DNA of 64,000 nucleotides from an uncultured Bacteroidales bacterium. Lineage in GTDB: Bacteria > Bacteroidota > Bacteroidia > Bacteroidales > Lentimicrobiaceae. Numbering within the stretch: the first letter of the stretch is position 1; the number at the start of each line of letters is the position of its first letter. Location of the stretch: assembly GCA_937894795.1 (NCBI GenBank), contig CALCQV010000128.1, positions 18,655 to 82,654 on the forward strand, in the 5' to 3' direction. Shown in pieces: positions 43,746 to 52,095 of the stretch. The translations under genes were made by a program, and so were the position numbers. A model generated the notes under the pieces. It was not told the DNA's origin, made no database searches, and saw only the letters and a program-made list of their open reading frames with translations.

Positions 43746-44711
43746 ATGAAGAGCTTTCTGCACAGTTTTAAGTCAATAAATGTTACCGGCCTGCTGGTAA
43801 TTATGTTTCTATTGCCATTTACACTAAAAGGGCAGCAGGAACCCCAGTTTACCCTTAACCAGTTTAATCACACCACTGTTAATCCCGGCTATGCCGGTTT
43901 GCGTGATGCTATTTGTGTTACGGGGTTGGTTAGGCAGCAATGGATTGGGTTGAATGACGAGGATGGCAATCATGTAGCTCCGGAAACCTTCGTTGTTAAT
44001 GCTGATGCCCCGATTAGATTGCTGCACGGAGGATTATCAGCAGTTGTTATGCAGGATAAGATTGGTTATTTCAAAGATGTATACGTAAAGCTGGGGTATT
44101 CATATAATAAATCACTCAGCAGTGGAGAACTTGGCATTGGATTGAATGTTGGGTTTTTAAATAAATCACTTGATTTCAGTAAGTTGAAACCGGTTGAGCA
44201 GGATCCTCTTATACAGGGTGCTGAAGAAAGCACAATGCTCACCGATATGGGTTTCGGAGTGTTTTATCTGCAACCCGGAGGCCTGTATGTGGGAATATCA
44301 GGTTCACAATTACTCGAGGGCTCAAAGGAGCTTGGTAACGGGCAATTGGAGTATGACCTCACCAGGCATTACTATGGAACAGCGGGATATGAGATATCAT
44401 GGATACGTAACCCGGCCTATGTTTTCACACCAAGTGTTTTCGTGAAATATGATGGAACAACAGCACAGGTTGATATAAATGGAATGCTTGAATACAACAG
44501 AAAGTTCTGGGGAGGGCTCTCATATCGTTTTCAGGAAACAACTGCTGTTATGGTTGGATTAAACGTTAAGGATCTGAGTATTGGATATGCCTATGATATA
44601 CCACTTTCTAAGATTGGGGGAGCGGGTAGTCATGAAGTAATGGTAAGATATTGCTTTCAGTTGGCATTGGAGAAAACCAAAAAAAGTTTTCGGAATACCA
44701 GATTCTTATAA
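43746..44711 (+). CDS. PorP/SprF family outer-membrane protein
   Basis: A 321-residue protein of the PorP/SprF family, outer-membrane barrels tied to type IX secretion or to anchoring of T9SS-exported adhesins. A signal peptide ends at LKGQQ. The hallmark start of the mature chain, PQFTLNQFNHTTVNPGYAG, is intact. Strand-rich sequence follows to the C-terminal VMVRYCFQL. ATG 43746 is preferred to TTG 43716, which would add ten residues before the signal peptide. It directly precedes gldK, as porP precedes porK in P. gingivalis, but gldK also has its own promoter-like site. Confidence 0.9.
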   Translation: MKSFLHSFKSINVTGLLVIMFLLPFTLKGQQEPQFTLNQFNHTTVNPGYAGLRDAICVTGLVRQQWIGLNDEDGNHVAPETFVVNADAPIRLLHGGLSAVVMQDKIGYFKDVYVKLGYSYNKSLSSGELGIGLNVGFLNKSLDFSKLKPVEQDPLIQGAEESTMLTDMGFGVFYLQPGGLYVGISGSQLLEGSKELGNGQLEYDLTRHYYGTAGYEISWIRNPAYVFTPSVFVKYDGTTAQVDINGMLEYNRKFWGGLSYRFQETTAVMVGLNVKDLSIGYAYDIPLSKIGGAGSHEVMVRYCFQLALEKTKKSFRNTRFL

Positions 44712-44719
44712 AGAAATAG

Positions 44720-44749
44720 TTGCTTTGAAATATTATTATGCTATTTTTG
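44720..44749 (+). promoter_or_regulatory. Promoter-like site for gldKLMN
   Basis: TTG (44720-44722), 19 bases, TATTTTTG (44742-44749), about 76 bp before the gldK ATG. Confidence 0.5.
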
Positions 44750-44825
44750 TCGATCAAAAATCGGTTAAAAGCTAGTAATAAATCTTTTGTAGAACCGTTA
44801 TTTGCATTAAAATCAGGTAATAAAC

Positions 44826-46181
44826 ATGAAAAGACTCTTCAACTACATCATTGCAGCCCTTATTCTGAGTAGCTGCGGTAACTCAGGAAATGGGGAACTG
44901 GTAGGTGTTACAAAACGAGAAAAATTTTATCAACCCGATCCCTATGGTATGGCTTATATACCTATGGGCAGTTTTACTATGGGTGTTGGTGATCAGGATG
45001 TGCCATATGCGCATATCAATGACCCAAGGACAGTTTCTATCAGCGCATTCTATATGGATGAAACTGAGATTACCAACAATGAATACCGCCAGTTTGTTTA
45101 CTGGGTCAGGGATTCTATTGCCCGTCGTAAATTAGGAGATGTTAAACCTGAAGATTACCTCATAGAAGAGAACAAGAAAACAGGTGAGACCTACGATCCT
45201 CCATTCCTTAACTGGAAAACCGAGATTAAATGGACCGGTGAAGAGGAACGTGATGCGCTCGAGGATATGTTCCTTCCGGAGCATGAGAGATACTTCCGCA
45301 AAAAAGAGATTGACACCCGTAAACTGTTCTATGAATATTACTGGGTTGATTACCGCGCTGCATCAGGTAAGGATTTCTCAGCAGGTGATCCTGTTAATGC
45401 CGGTTTGGCTAACCGTCCGCAAGGTTTGAAAGACCGTTCATTATACGTAAGAAAAGAGATTATAAATGTATATCCTGATACCTTGTCATGGATTCATGAT
45501 TATGCATATGCATACAATGATCCAATGACTGAGAGGTATTTCTGGCATCCGGCATATGATAATTACCCGGTAATTGGTGTAAACTGGAAACAGGCAAAAG
45601 CTTTTGGCATATGGCGTACTGAGCTTCTCAGAGCATATATGAGCGGACGCGGAAATGCAGTTGTTAATGAATTCAGAATGCCTACTGAGGCCGAATGGGA
45701 ATGGGCAGCACGTGGTGGCAATTCCTTTAGTCCCTATCCATGGGGTGGTCCTTACAGCAGAAATGAAAAAGGCTGTTTCCTTGCAAACTTCAAACCTCTC
45801 AGGGGTAATTATGTTGACGATGGCGGCTTGACACCTGTTATTGTAGCCCACTATCCTGCAAATGATTTCGGCTTGTATGATATGGCCGGTAATGTGGCTG
45901 AATGGACAAACGATGCATTCGATGAATCATCATACAACTTTACCTGGGACATGAATCCATCATATAGCTATAATGCTAAGGATAGTGATCCTCCTGCATT
46001 GAAAAGGAAAGTCGTTCGTGGAGGTTCATGGAAAGATATATCATACTATCTGCAGGTAAATGCACGTACCTATGAATACCAGGATACTTCAAAGAGTTAT
46101 ATAGGATTCCGTTGCGTTCAAAACTTCATGGGTCGTCAAAAGGATGATAATCCGGCAAGGGCATCAAAGATTTATAATTAA
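44826..46181 (+). CDS. gldK: Type IX secretion / gliding lipoprotein GldK (PorK)
   Basis: A 451-residue lipoprotein with a lipobox ending LSSC (Cys17) and a formylglycine-generating-enzyme-like (SUMF1) fold from about residue 40 to the end: YIPMGSFTMG, FYMDETEITNNEYRQFV, RMPTEAEWEWAARGG, DMAGNVAEWTND and VVRGGSWKD. In the T9SS, GldK/PorK forms the large periplasmic ring with GldN under the outer membrane; the FGE fold is structural. It is first in the gldK-L-M-N order. Confidence 0.96.
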   Translation: MKRLFNYIIAALILSSCGNSGNGELVGVTKREKFYQPDPYGMAYIPMGSFTMGVGDQDVPYAHINDPRTVSISAFYMDETEITNNEYRQFVYWVRDSIARRKLGDVKPEDYLIEENKKTGETYDPPFLNWKTEIKWTGEEERDALEDMFLPEHERYFRKKEIDTRKLFYEYYWVDYRAASGKDFSAGDPVNAGLANRPQGLKDRSLYVRKEIINVYPDTLSWIHDYAYAYNDPMTERYFWHPAYDNYPVIGVNWKQAKAFGIWRTELLRAYMSGRGNAVVNEFRMPTEAEWEWAARGGNSFSPYPWGGPYSRNEKGCFLANFKPLRGNYVDDGGLTPVIVAHYPANDFGLYDMAGNVAEWTNDAFDESSYNFTWDMNPSYSYNAKDSDPPALKRKVVRGGSWKDISYYLQVNARTYEYQDTSKSYIGFRCVQNFMGRQKDDNPARASKIYN

Positions 46182-46247
46182 TAGCAGTAAGAAATTACAC
46201 TCAAACCAATCAAATAAAATTCATCACTCAAATCAAACTTAGCAATC

Positions 46248-47105
46248 ATGGGATTGAACAATTTAGTCAGAGGAAGAGGGTTCAAAAACTTTATGGCAAA
46301 ACTGTACGGCTGGGGAGCTGCAGTTGTTATATTAGGAGCCTTATTCAAAATTAACCATTATCAAGGTGCAAACGAAATGTTGATAATCGGTCTAGGTACG
46401 GAAGCTTTGATTTTCTTCTTTTCAGCATTCGAGCCACCTCACGTAGAACCGGATTGGAGTTTAGTTTATCCGGAACTAGCCGGAATGTACCACGGTTCAG
46501 GTATTACTGGAGCCAAAAGTGGTAAGACTCCAACTCAGGAACTCGACAACATGCTTGAGAAGGCTAAAATTGGCCCGGAACTAATTCAGAGTTTGGGAAC
46601 AGGCTTGCGTAACCTTAGCGAAAACGCAAGTAAAATGTCGGATCTGTCAAGTGCAGCTGTTGCTACAAGTGATTATACCCGTACATTGTCAAGTGCCAGC
46701 AAGTCAGTTAGTGATTTATCAGCTAATGTTGCCAAAGCAGCTGAAACAACCAACCAGTTTACCGGTACTTACCAGCAATCAGCACAGGCATTCGCCAACT
46801 CAGTTCAGAAACTTGATTTCTCAGGTCTTGATACTAGAGCTTACAGTGACCAGATGCAGAAGTTATCGAACAATATTGCTGCTTTAAATGCTGCTTATGA
46901 ATTGCAGCTCAGAAGCTCAAATGCACATGTTGAGGATTCAACCAAACTGCATAATACATTGAACCAGTACTTAACAAACATAAGTGATTCTGCTCAGGAT
47001 ATTAACAAGTATCGTCAGGAAATGGACAATCTGACGAAGAAAGTTACAGCACTGAACCAGGTTTATGGCAATATGCTTGCTGCCATGAATGTAAACGTAC
47101 GATAG
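46248..47105 (+). CDS. gldL: Type IX secretion motor subunit GldL (PorL)
   Basis: A 285-residue inner-membrane protein. Two transmembrane helices lie near the N-terminus (about 19-35 and 43-61), with a Glu buried in the second (Glu52 in LGTEALIFFF) that matches the proton-carrying Glu of GldL. The rest is a cytoplasmic coiled-coil-rich tail with Ser/Ala/Asn-rich heptads (about 110-285). With GldM it forms the proton-driven motor that powers T9SS and gliding. It is 66 bp after gldK and 43 bp before gldM. Confidence 0.95.
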   Translation: MGLNNLVRGRGFKNFMAKLYGWGAAVVILGALFKINHYQGANEMLIIGLGTEALIFFFSAFEPPHVEPDWSLVYPELAGMYHGSGITGAKSGKTPTQELDNMLEKAKIGPELIQSLGTGLRNLSENASKMSDLSSAAVATSDYTRTLSSASKSVSDLSANVAKAAETTNQFTGTYQQSAQAFANSVQKLDFSGLDTRAYSDQMQKLSNNIAALNAAYELQLRSSNAHVEDSTKLHNTLNQYLTNISDSAQDINKYRQEMDNLTKKVTALNQVYGNMLAAMNVNVR

Positions 47106-47148
47106 CGGGCTAGTCACTTAATGTTAACTTAATAAGTAAAAGAAAATT

Positions 47149-48711
47149 ATGGCTGCATACAAGGAAACACCGCGACAAAAGATGATCGCGATGATGTACC
47201 TGGTGTTGACTGCGCTACTTGCTCTGAATGTATCGGTAGAAATTATCGAAGCTTTCGTTGTTGTGAACCAGAGTATGGAGGGAACTAATTTAAACCTCAA
47301 GTCAAAAAATGACGAAACATACGCCAGGTTTGAAAGACAAAGTCTGCTTAATGAAGCAAAAGTTGGTCCTTACTGGGACAAAGCCAAAGAGGTACGACGT
47401 GTATCCAATGAAATGGTTGAATACATCGAGAATGTTAAATGGGAAGCTATTTCACGCTCTGAAGGTATCACCATTGAACAGGCTAAAAACACTCCTTTGG
47501 GAGAGGTCGAATCAAAAGATAAGTATGATGAAACTACCAATTATTTTATTGGTAACTCACAAGATGGTTCTAAAGGTAAATCACATGAACTGAAGTTGAA
47601 AATTGAGAAATTCAAAACAGATGTATTAAATGGTTTAACTCCGGAAGCCAAGGCAAATATTAAATTAGGCCTTGAAACAGATGGTAATTATAGGGATGCA
47701 AGCGGCTCAAAACAGAATTGGGAGATGCATAACTTTTATCATACCATTCTTGCTGCTAATGTTACTTTCCTGAACAAGCTCATTGCTGATGTTCGTAATG
47801 TAGAAAGTGATGTAGTTGCCACTCTCTTTAATTCAATCAGTGCTGAGGATTATAAATTTGACCAGGTAGAAGCCCGCGTAATTCCCAATTCACACATGGT
47901 ATTTACAGGTGACACCTATGAAGCAGATATTTTGGTAGCCGCTATTGACACAAAACAGAACCCTGATGTTGTCATTAACGGAAGGACTATTCCTGCTGAA
48001 AATGGTGTTGCCAAATATACTGTAAGCGCTGGTTCTACAGGACTACAGACATACAAAGGCTCCATCAAGGTTGTTGGCCCATCAGGTGAAGTAAAGGAGT
48101 ATCCTTTTGAAGAGGAGTATTTTGTAATGACTCCTTCTCTTAGTGTGGCTCCTACCAAGATGAACGTATTCTATGCCAATGTTGATAATCCTGTTTCCAT
48201 TTCTGCTTCGGGTATTCCTGAATCACAGATTAATGCTTCAATCACTGCCGGTACTATTAGAAAGGTTGGCAAAGAGTGGGTAGTTAAAGTACCCAGTGGA
48301 GTTGGCAAGGTTTCAGTTTCTGTTAGCCACAATGATGGAAAGGGCAAATCAAGGAATATGGGTAAAGCTGATTTTAGGGTGAAGAGAGTTCCAACCCCAA
48401 CAGCTTTTATCGCAAATACTGAAGGTGGGCCTGTTGCAAAGAACCTTTTATTGGCATCAAAGGCTATTATTCCAAAAATGCCTGAAGACTTCGACTTTGA
48501 CCTTAACTTTGAAATTACATCATTTACATTTATTGGTGTAAGAGGTGGTGATATCACTGACCTGCAAAGTAACAGCAACAGGTTGACACCTGAAATGACC
48601 CGATTTATTGAAAATAGTAAACGTGGTCAGAGAATTTGGTTAGAAAATATTATGGCAAAAGGTCCTGATGGAAACCGTAAACTTGGTACTATCAGCATCA
48701 TAGTGCAGTAA
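47149..48711 (+). CDS. gldM: Type IX secretion motor subunit GldM (PorM)
   Basis: A 520-residue protein with one N-terminal transmembrane helix (about 12-31, MIAMMYLVLTALLALNVSVE) and four periplasmic beta/helix domains that in known structures form a long dimeric shaft. Arg9 (ETPRQKM), the residue implicated in pairing with the GldL Glu, is present. The GldM-N region (about 40-220) and Ig-like domains (about 225-520, ending LGTISIIVQ) are complete. It transmits motor rotation to the GldK/N ring. A strong hairpin follows before gldN. Confidence 0.95.
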   Translation: MAAYKETPRQKMIAMMYLVLTALLALNVSVEIIEAFVVVNQSMEGTNLNLKSKNDETYARFERQSLLNEAKVGPYWDKAKEVRRVSNEMVEYIENVKWEAISRSEGITIEQAKNTPLGEVESKDKYDETTNYFIGNSQDGSKGKSHELKLKIEKFKTDVLNGLTPEAKANIKLGLETDGNYRDASGSKQNWEMHNFYHTILAANVTFLNKLIADVRNVESDVVATLFNSISAEDYKFDQVEARVIPNSHMVFTGDTYEADILVAAIDTKQNPDVVINGRTIPAENGVAKYTVSAGSTGLQTYKGSIKVVGPSGEVKEYPFEEEYFVMTPSLSVAPTKMNVFYANVDNPVSISASGIPESQINASITAGTIRKVGKEWVVKVPSGVGKVSVSVSHNDGKGKSRNMGKADFRVKRVPTPTAFIANTEGGPVAKNLLLASKAIIPKMPEDFDFDLNFEITSFTFIGVRGGDITDLQSNSNRLTPEMTRFIENSKRGQRIWLENIMAKGPDGNRKLGTISIIVQ

Positions 48712-48739
48712 TTATTGCAATAATGAATTTGAAATGTCG

Positions 48740-48779
48740 TTTTTTCTTTACTCCTGATATCTCAGGAGTAAAGAAAAAA
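48740..48779. other. Perfect 18-bp intercistronic hairpin between gldM and gldN
   Basis: TTTTTTCTTTACTCCTGA (48740-48757), loop TATC, then its exact complement (48762-48779). The T-run is on the 5' side of the stem, so no free U-tract follows on either strand, unlike a rho-independent terminator. In RNA it would be a long stable stem about 60 bases before gldN, able to protect or adjust the upstream gldKLM part of the message. Confidence 0.85.
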
Positions 48780-48838
48780 GGATAGAAGATAATAATACAC
48801 AACTCTGTTTTAAGGTTGTATAATAAATAAATTGACGG

Positions 48839-49696
48839 ATGAAAAAAGTATTTGGTATTCTCGCTATCGTATTGCTCACCGCAGGTTTTGCTAAAACCGG
48901 CATGGCTCAGGTTCTTGATAGTCCTCCGCGTGATGGAGTTTACGATAAAAAAACGACCATAGAAAAAAAGCCGATCACTTACCCATGGGTACGTGAAGCT
49001 GATGTTGTCTGGAGTAAAAGGATATGGCGTGTTATTGACCTTCGTGAGAAGATGAATCAGGCATTCTATTATCCTGAAGAACCTCATAACGACCTGAGGA
49101 GTCTGATGCAGGTATTGCTTGATGCCTTGAAAGAAGGTTCAATCACTGCATACGATGCTTCTAATCCATCAGATGAGTTTGTTGTACCACTGACATATCA
49201 GGAAATTATGAACAGACTTGAACGAACAGACTCTGTTCCTATGCAACGTCCGTATCCGCCTTATGATTGGTATGATACCGTAATTTCTGTGAAGTTTAAT
49301 CCTACTGATGTGAAAAGGTTCAGGATTAAGGAAGATTGGTTCTTCGACAAACAGAGGTCTGTAATGGAAGTTCGTGTATTAGGCATATGCCCTGTACGTG
49401 ACAACTTCGACGAAAAGGGTTTGTTCAGAGCTTATGATCCATTGTTCTGGATTAATTTCCCTGAAGCACGTCCTATTCTTGCTAAGGCAGAGGTGTTTAA
49501 CAGATACAATAGCTCGGCCCGCAAAACGTATGATGATATCTTCTGGAAACGAATGTTCAGCAGTTATATCTATAAAGAGGATAATGTTTATGACCGTCGA
49601 ATTTCAGATTATGCAACTGGTGTAGATGCATTGATGGAGGCAGAGAGGGTTAAAAGTGAGCTCTTTAACTTTGAACACAATCTATGGGAATTCTAA
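48839..49696 (+). CDS. gldN: Type IX secretion / gliding protein GldN (PorN)
   Basis: A 285-residue periplasmic protein that binds GldK in the ring and contacts the tip of GldM. A signal peptide (about 1-23, ending AKTGMAQ) precedes the family blocks DVVWSKRIWRVIDLREKMNQ, LMQVLLDALKEGSITAYDAS, FRIKEDWFFDKQRSVMEVR and SSARKTYDDIFWKRMFSSYI. It ends the gldKLMN cluster, 127 bp after gldM with the 18-bp hairpin in the gap, and is followed by a strong terminator. Confidence 0.95.
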   Translation: MKKVFGILAIVLLTAGFAKTGMAQVLDSPPRDGVYDKKTTIEKKPITYPWVREADVVWSKRIWRVIDLREKMNQAFYYPEEPHNDLRSLMQVLLDALKEGSITAYDASNPSDEFVVPLTYQEIMNRLERTDSVPMQRPYPPYDWYDTVISVKFNPTDVKRFRIKEDWFFDKQRSVMEVRVLGICPVRDNFDEKGLFRAYDPLFWINFPEARPILAKAEVFNRYNSSARKTYDDIFWKRMFSSYIYKEDNVYDRRISDYATGVDALMEAERVKSELFNFEHNLWEF

Positions 49697-49715
49697 ATGA
49701 TTCATTATTAGTAAG

Positions 49716-49750
49716 AAAGGCCCGGCGCATTTTTGCCGGGCTTTTTTTTT
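49716..49750 (+). terminator. Rho-independent terminator of the gldKLMN operon
   Basis: GC-rich stem GCCCGGC (49720-49726) with GCCGGGC (49735-49741), then nine Ts (49742-49750). A strong canonical terminator. Confidence 0.93.
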
Positions 49751-49766
49751 AAATCCTTTCCTTGAT

Positions 49767-49774
49767 TATCTTTG
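49767..49774 (+). promoter_or_regulatory. -7 box for recG, immediately after the gldN terminator
   Basis: TATCTTTG. The -33 position falls in the T-tract of the terminator just upstream. The recG TTG start is only 10 bases further on, so the mRNA leader would be a few bases at most. Confidence 0.5.
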
Positions 49775-49784
49775 CTTTATAAAA

Positions 49785-51884
49785 TTGTCTGAATTGAATC
49801 CACTTGAAACTTCGGTCGAATATTTAAAGGGAGTGGGCCCTGCCAAGGCCGATTTGCTTAAGAAAGAGTTGAATATTAAAGTATTTGGCGATCTGCTAAG
49901 TTATTATCCTTTTAGATATATTGACAGAAGTAAGATTTATAAGATAAAGGATATTGATTCAGATGCTGCCTATGTTCAGATAATAGGGAGGTTGCTCGGC
50001 CTGAAAGAAGTGGGCGAAGGTAGGGCTGTCAGATTGGTTGGAATATTAGATGATGGAAGTGGCCGTATAGAACTTGTATGGTTTCAGGGAGTATCATGGT
50101 GGAAAGCCAAAATCAATGTTGGTGATGAATATATTGTATTTGGAAAACCAACAATCTTTAATGGTAAGTTCAACATTACTCATCCTGATATGGACCCTTT
50201 GGAGGATGAGAAACCTTTGGAAGCAGAACCTTTGCAGCCATATTATTCAACAACAGAAAAGCTTAAAAGAAGAGGTTTAACGGGCAAGAGTTTTGGTAAG
50301 ATAATCAGGAATGCTCTTGTGCAATCATACTCATATATTGAGGAAAACTTAAATAGCGTTATTGTAGCCAGTAATAATTTTCTTCCAAGAGCAGAAGCTA
50401 TTGCAAATCTGCATTTCCCGAAATCTTTTGAGTTACTTGAAAAGGCTAAATTCCGCCTGAAATTTGAAGAGTTGTTTTTTATTCAGCTTGAATTATTGCG
50501 ACTCAAGCATATCAGGCACGAAAAATCAATTGGAAGGGTGTTTGCCAATATAGGTTCCAACTTCCTTGATTTTTATGAAAAGCATCTGCCTTTTGAACTT
50601 ACTTCTGCACAAAAAAAGGTGATTAAGGAGATAAGGAAAGATCTGGCGACAGGTAAACAGATGAACAGGCTGCTGCAAGGTGATGTAGGCAGCGGGAAAA
50701 CTCTGGTGGCTTTAATGACATTGCTCATTGCAATTGATAATAATTGTCAGGGATGTATCATGGCGCCAACCGAGATACTTGCCAATCAGCACTACAATAC
50801 AATCAGGAAATTTTTGGGTGATATGCCCATTAATGTTAAACTATTAACCGGCTCAACTAAGAAAAAAGAAAGAGTAAACATTCATTCGGAGCTAAGAAAT
50901 GGTGAATTGAATATCCTGATCGGGACACATGCCTTAATTGAGGAAGAGGTGATTTTTAAAAATCTTGGCCTGGTTGTTATTGATGAGCAACATCGGTTTG
51001 GTGTTGCCCAAAGGGCGCGCCTGTGGGAAAAAAGTGAAATCCCTCCCCATATCCTGGTTATGACAGCCACGCCTATACCCAGAACACTGGCAATGACTGT
51101 TTATGGTGATCTGGAGGTTTCAGTGATTGATGAGTTGCCGCCGGGAAGAAAACCGATAAAGACTTTCCATTTTTATGAGAAGGACCGACTTAAAGTGTTT
51201 CAGTTTATAAAACAGCAGATCAGTGAAGGGCGTCAGATTTATTTCGTATATCCCATCATCAACGAATCAGAAACATTGCAGCTTCAGGATCTCATGGATG
51301 GCTTTGACACTGTTTCAAGATACTTTCCGCTGCCCGAATACCAAATTAGTATAGTGCATGGTCAGTTGAAAGCCTCAGAGAAAGAGAGTGAAATGCAACG
51401 GTTTCTTGAGAAGAAAACTCAAATAATGGTGGCAACTACAGTCATTGAAGTAGGGGTGGATGTGCCAAATGCCACTGTTATGGTGATTGAAAATGCCGAG
51501 AGGTTCGGATTATCGCAATTACACCAGTTACGCGGCAGAGTTGGCAGAGGCGGGTCACAATCATTTTGCCTGCTCATGACCTCATATAAGCTTACCTCAG
51601 ATGGCAGAAAGCGAATTGAAACAATGGTGAAGAGCACTGACGGTTTTGAAATAGCAGAGGTTGATCTTCATCTTCGGGGACCCGGTGATATTCAGGGTAC
51701 CCAGCAAAGTGGATTAATAGGCCTTAAGCTGGCTGATATTGTCAGGGATGAGAATATACTTAAGAAAGCCAGGCAAGTGGCAACAGAGCTAATTATGGAA
51801 GATCCTGAGCTAAATCAGCCTGAGAACAGGAAAATGCTTAACTATTTGCAAACGCAGAATAAGCACTGGGGCAATATAAGTTAG
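49785..51884 (+). CDS. recG: ATP-dependent DNA helicase RecG
   Basis: A 699-residue RecG, a superfamily 2 translocase that remodels stalled replication forks and branched DNA. The N-terminal wedge/OB domain begins with SVEYLKGVGPAKADLLKKEL. The helicase core has Walker A GDVGSGKT (about 299-306), APTEILANQHY, the DEQH box VVIDEQHRFG, TATPIPRTLA, and the C-terminal QLRGRVGRGG and LRGPGDIQGTQQSG (TRG-type) motifs. The start codon is TTG 49785; no ATG lies near, and the family N-terminus begins just there. A -7 box lies only 10 bases upstream. Confidence 0.95.
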   Translation: MSELNPLETSVEYLKGVGPAKADLLKKELNIKVFGDLLSYYPFRYIDRSKIYKIKDIDSDAAYVQIIGRLLGLKEVGEGRAVRLVGILDDGSGRIELVWFQGVSWWKAKINVGDEYIVFGKPTIFNGKFNITHPDMDPLEDEKPLEAEPLQPYYSTTEKLKRRGLTGKSFGKIIRNALVQSYSYIEENLNSVIVASNNFLPRAEAIANLHFPKSFELLEKAKFRLKFEELFFIQLELLRLKHIRHEKSIGRVFANIGSNFLDFYEKHLPFELTSAQKKVIKEIRKDLATGKQMNRLLQGDVGSGKTLVALMTLLIAIDNNCQGCIMAPTEILANQHYNTIRKFLGDMPINVKLLTGSTKKKERVNIHSELRNGELNILIGTHALIEEEVIFKNLGLVVIDEQHRFGVAQRARLWEKSEIPPHILVMTATPIPRTLAMTVYGDLEVSVIDELPPGRKPIKTFHFYEKDRLKVFQFIKQQISEGRQIYFVYPIINESETLQLQDLMDGFDTVSRYFPLPEYQISIVHGQLKASEKESEMQRFLEKKTQIMVATTVIEVGVDVPNATVMVIENAERFGLSQLHQLRGRVGRGGSQSFCLLMTSYKLTSDGRKRIETMVKSTDGFEIAEVDLHLRGPGDIQGTQQSGLIGLKLADIVRDENILKKARQVATELIMEDPELNQPENRKMLNYLQTQNKHWGNIS

Positions 51885-52069
51885 ATTCCGGCGGTAATTT
51901 ACCGGAAGTGGATAAATGAGAGAATAGTGTGAAAAAATATAGAAATACACACCTATATCAGGCTTATCAGATGACAGCTTGTTTCTCTGCAACAGGGTGA
52001 AACTATGAATACAAAACTCCAACATTCAATCATGCATAACTAAACAGCCTCTGTTAATAACTAATTTCG

Positions 52070-52077
52070 TAATTTTG
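52070..52077 (+). promoter_or_regulatory. -7 box for pheT
   Basis: TAATTTTG, 18 bp before the pheT ATG. The 211-bp recG-pheT gap otherwise holds only a short hairpin (51886-51907) with no U-tract, and no attenuator-like leader peptide was seen. Confidence 0.45.
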
Positions 52078-52095
52078 TGCCTCAATTTTTAGAGA

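Noticed and set aside
48740..48779. Rho-independent terminator after gldM
   Set aside because: The T-run is on the 5' arm and no U-tract follows the stem on either strand.
51886..51907. Hairpin TTCCGG/CCGGAA after recG as terminator
   Set aside because: Short stem, 10-base loop and no T-tract after it.
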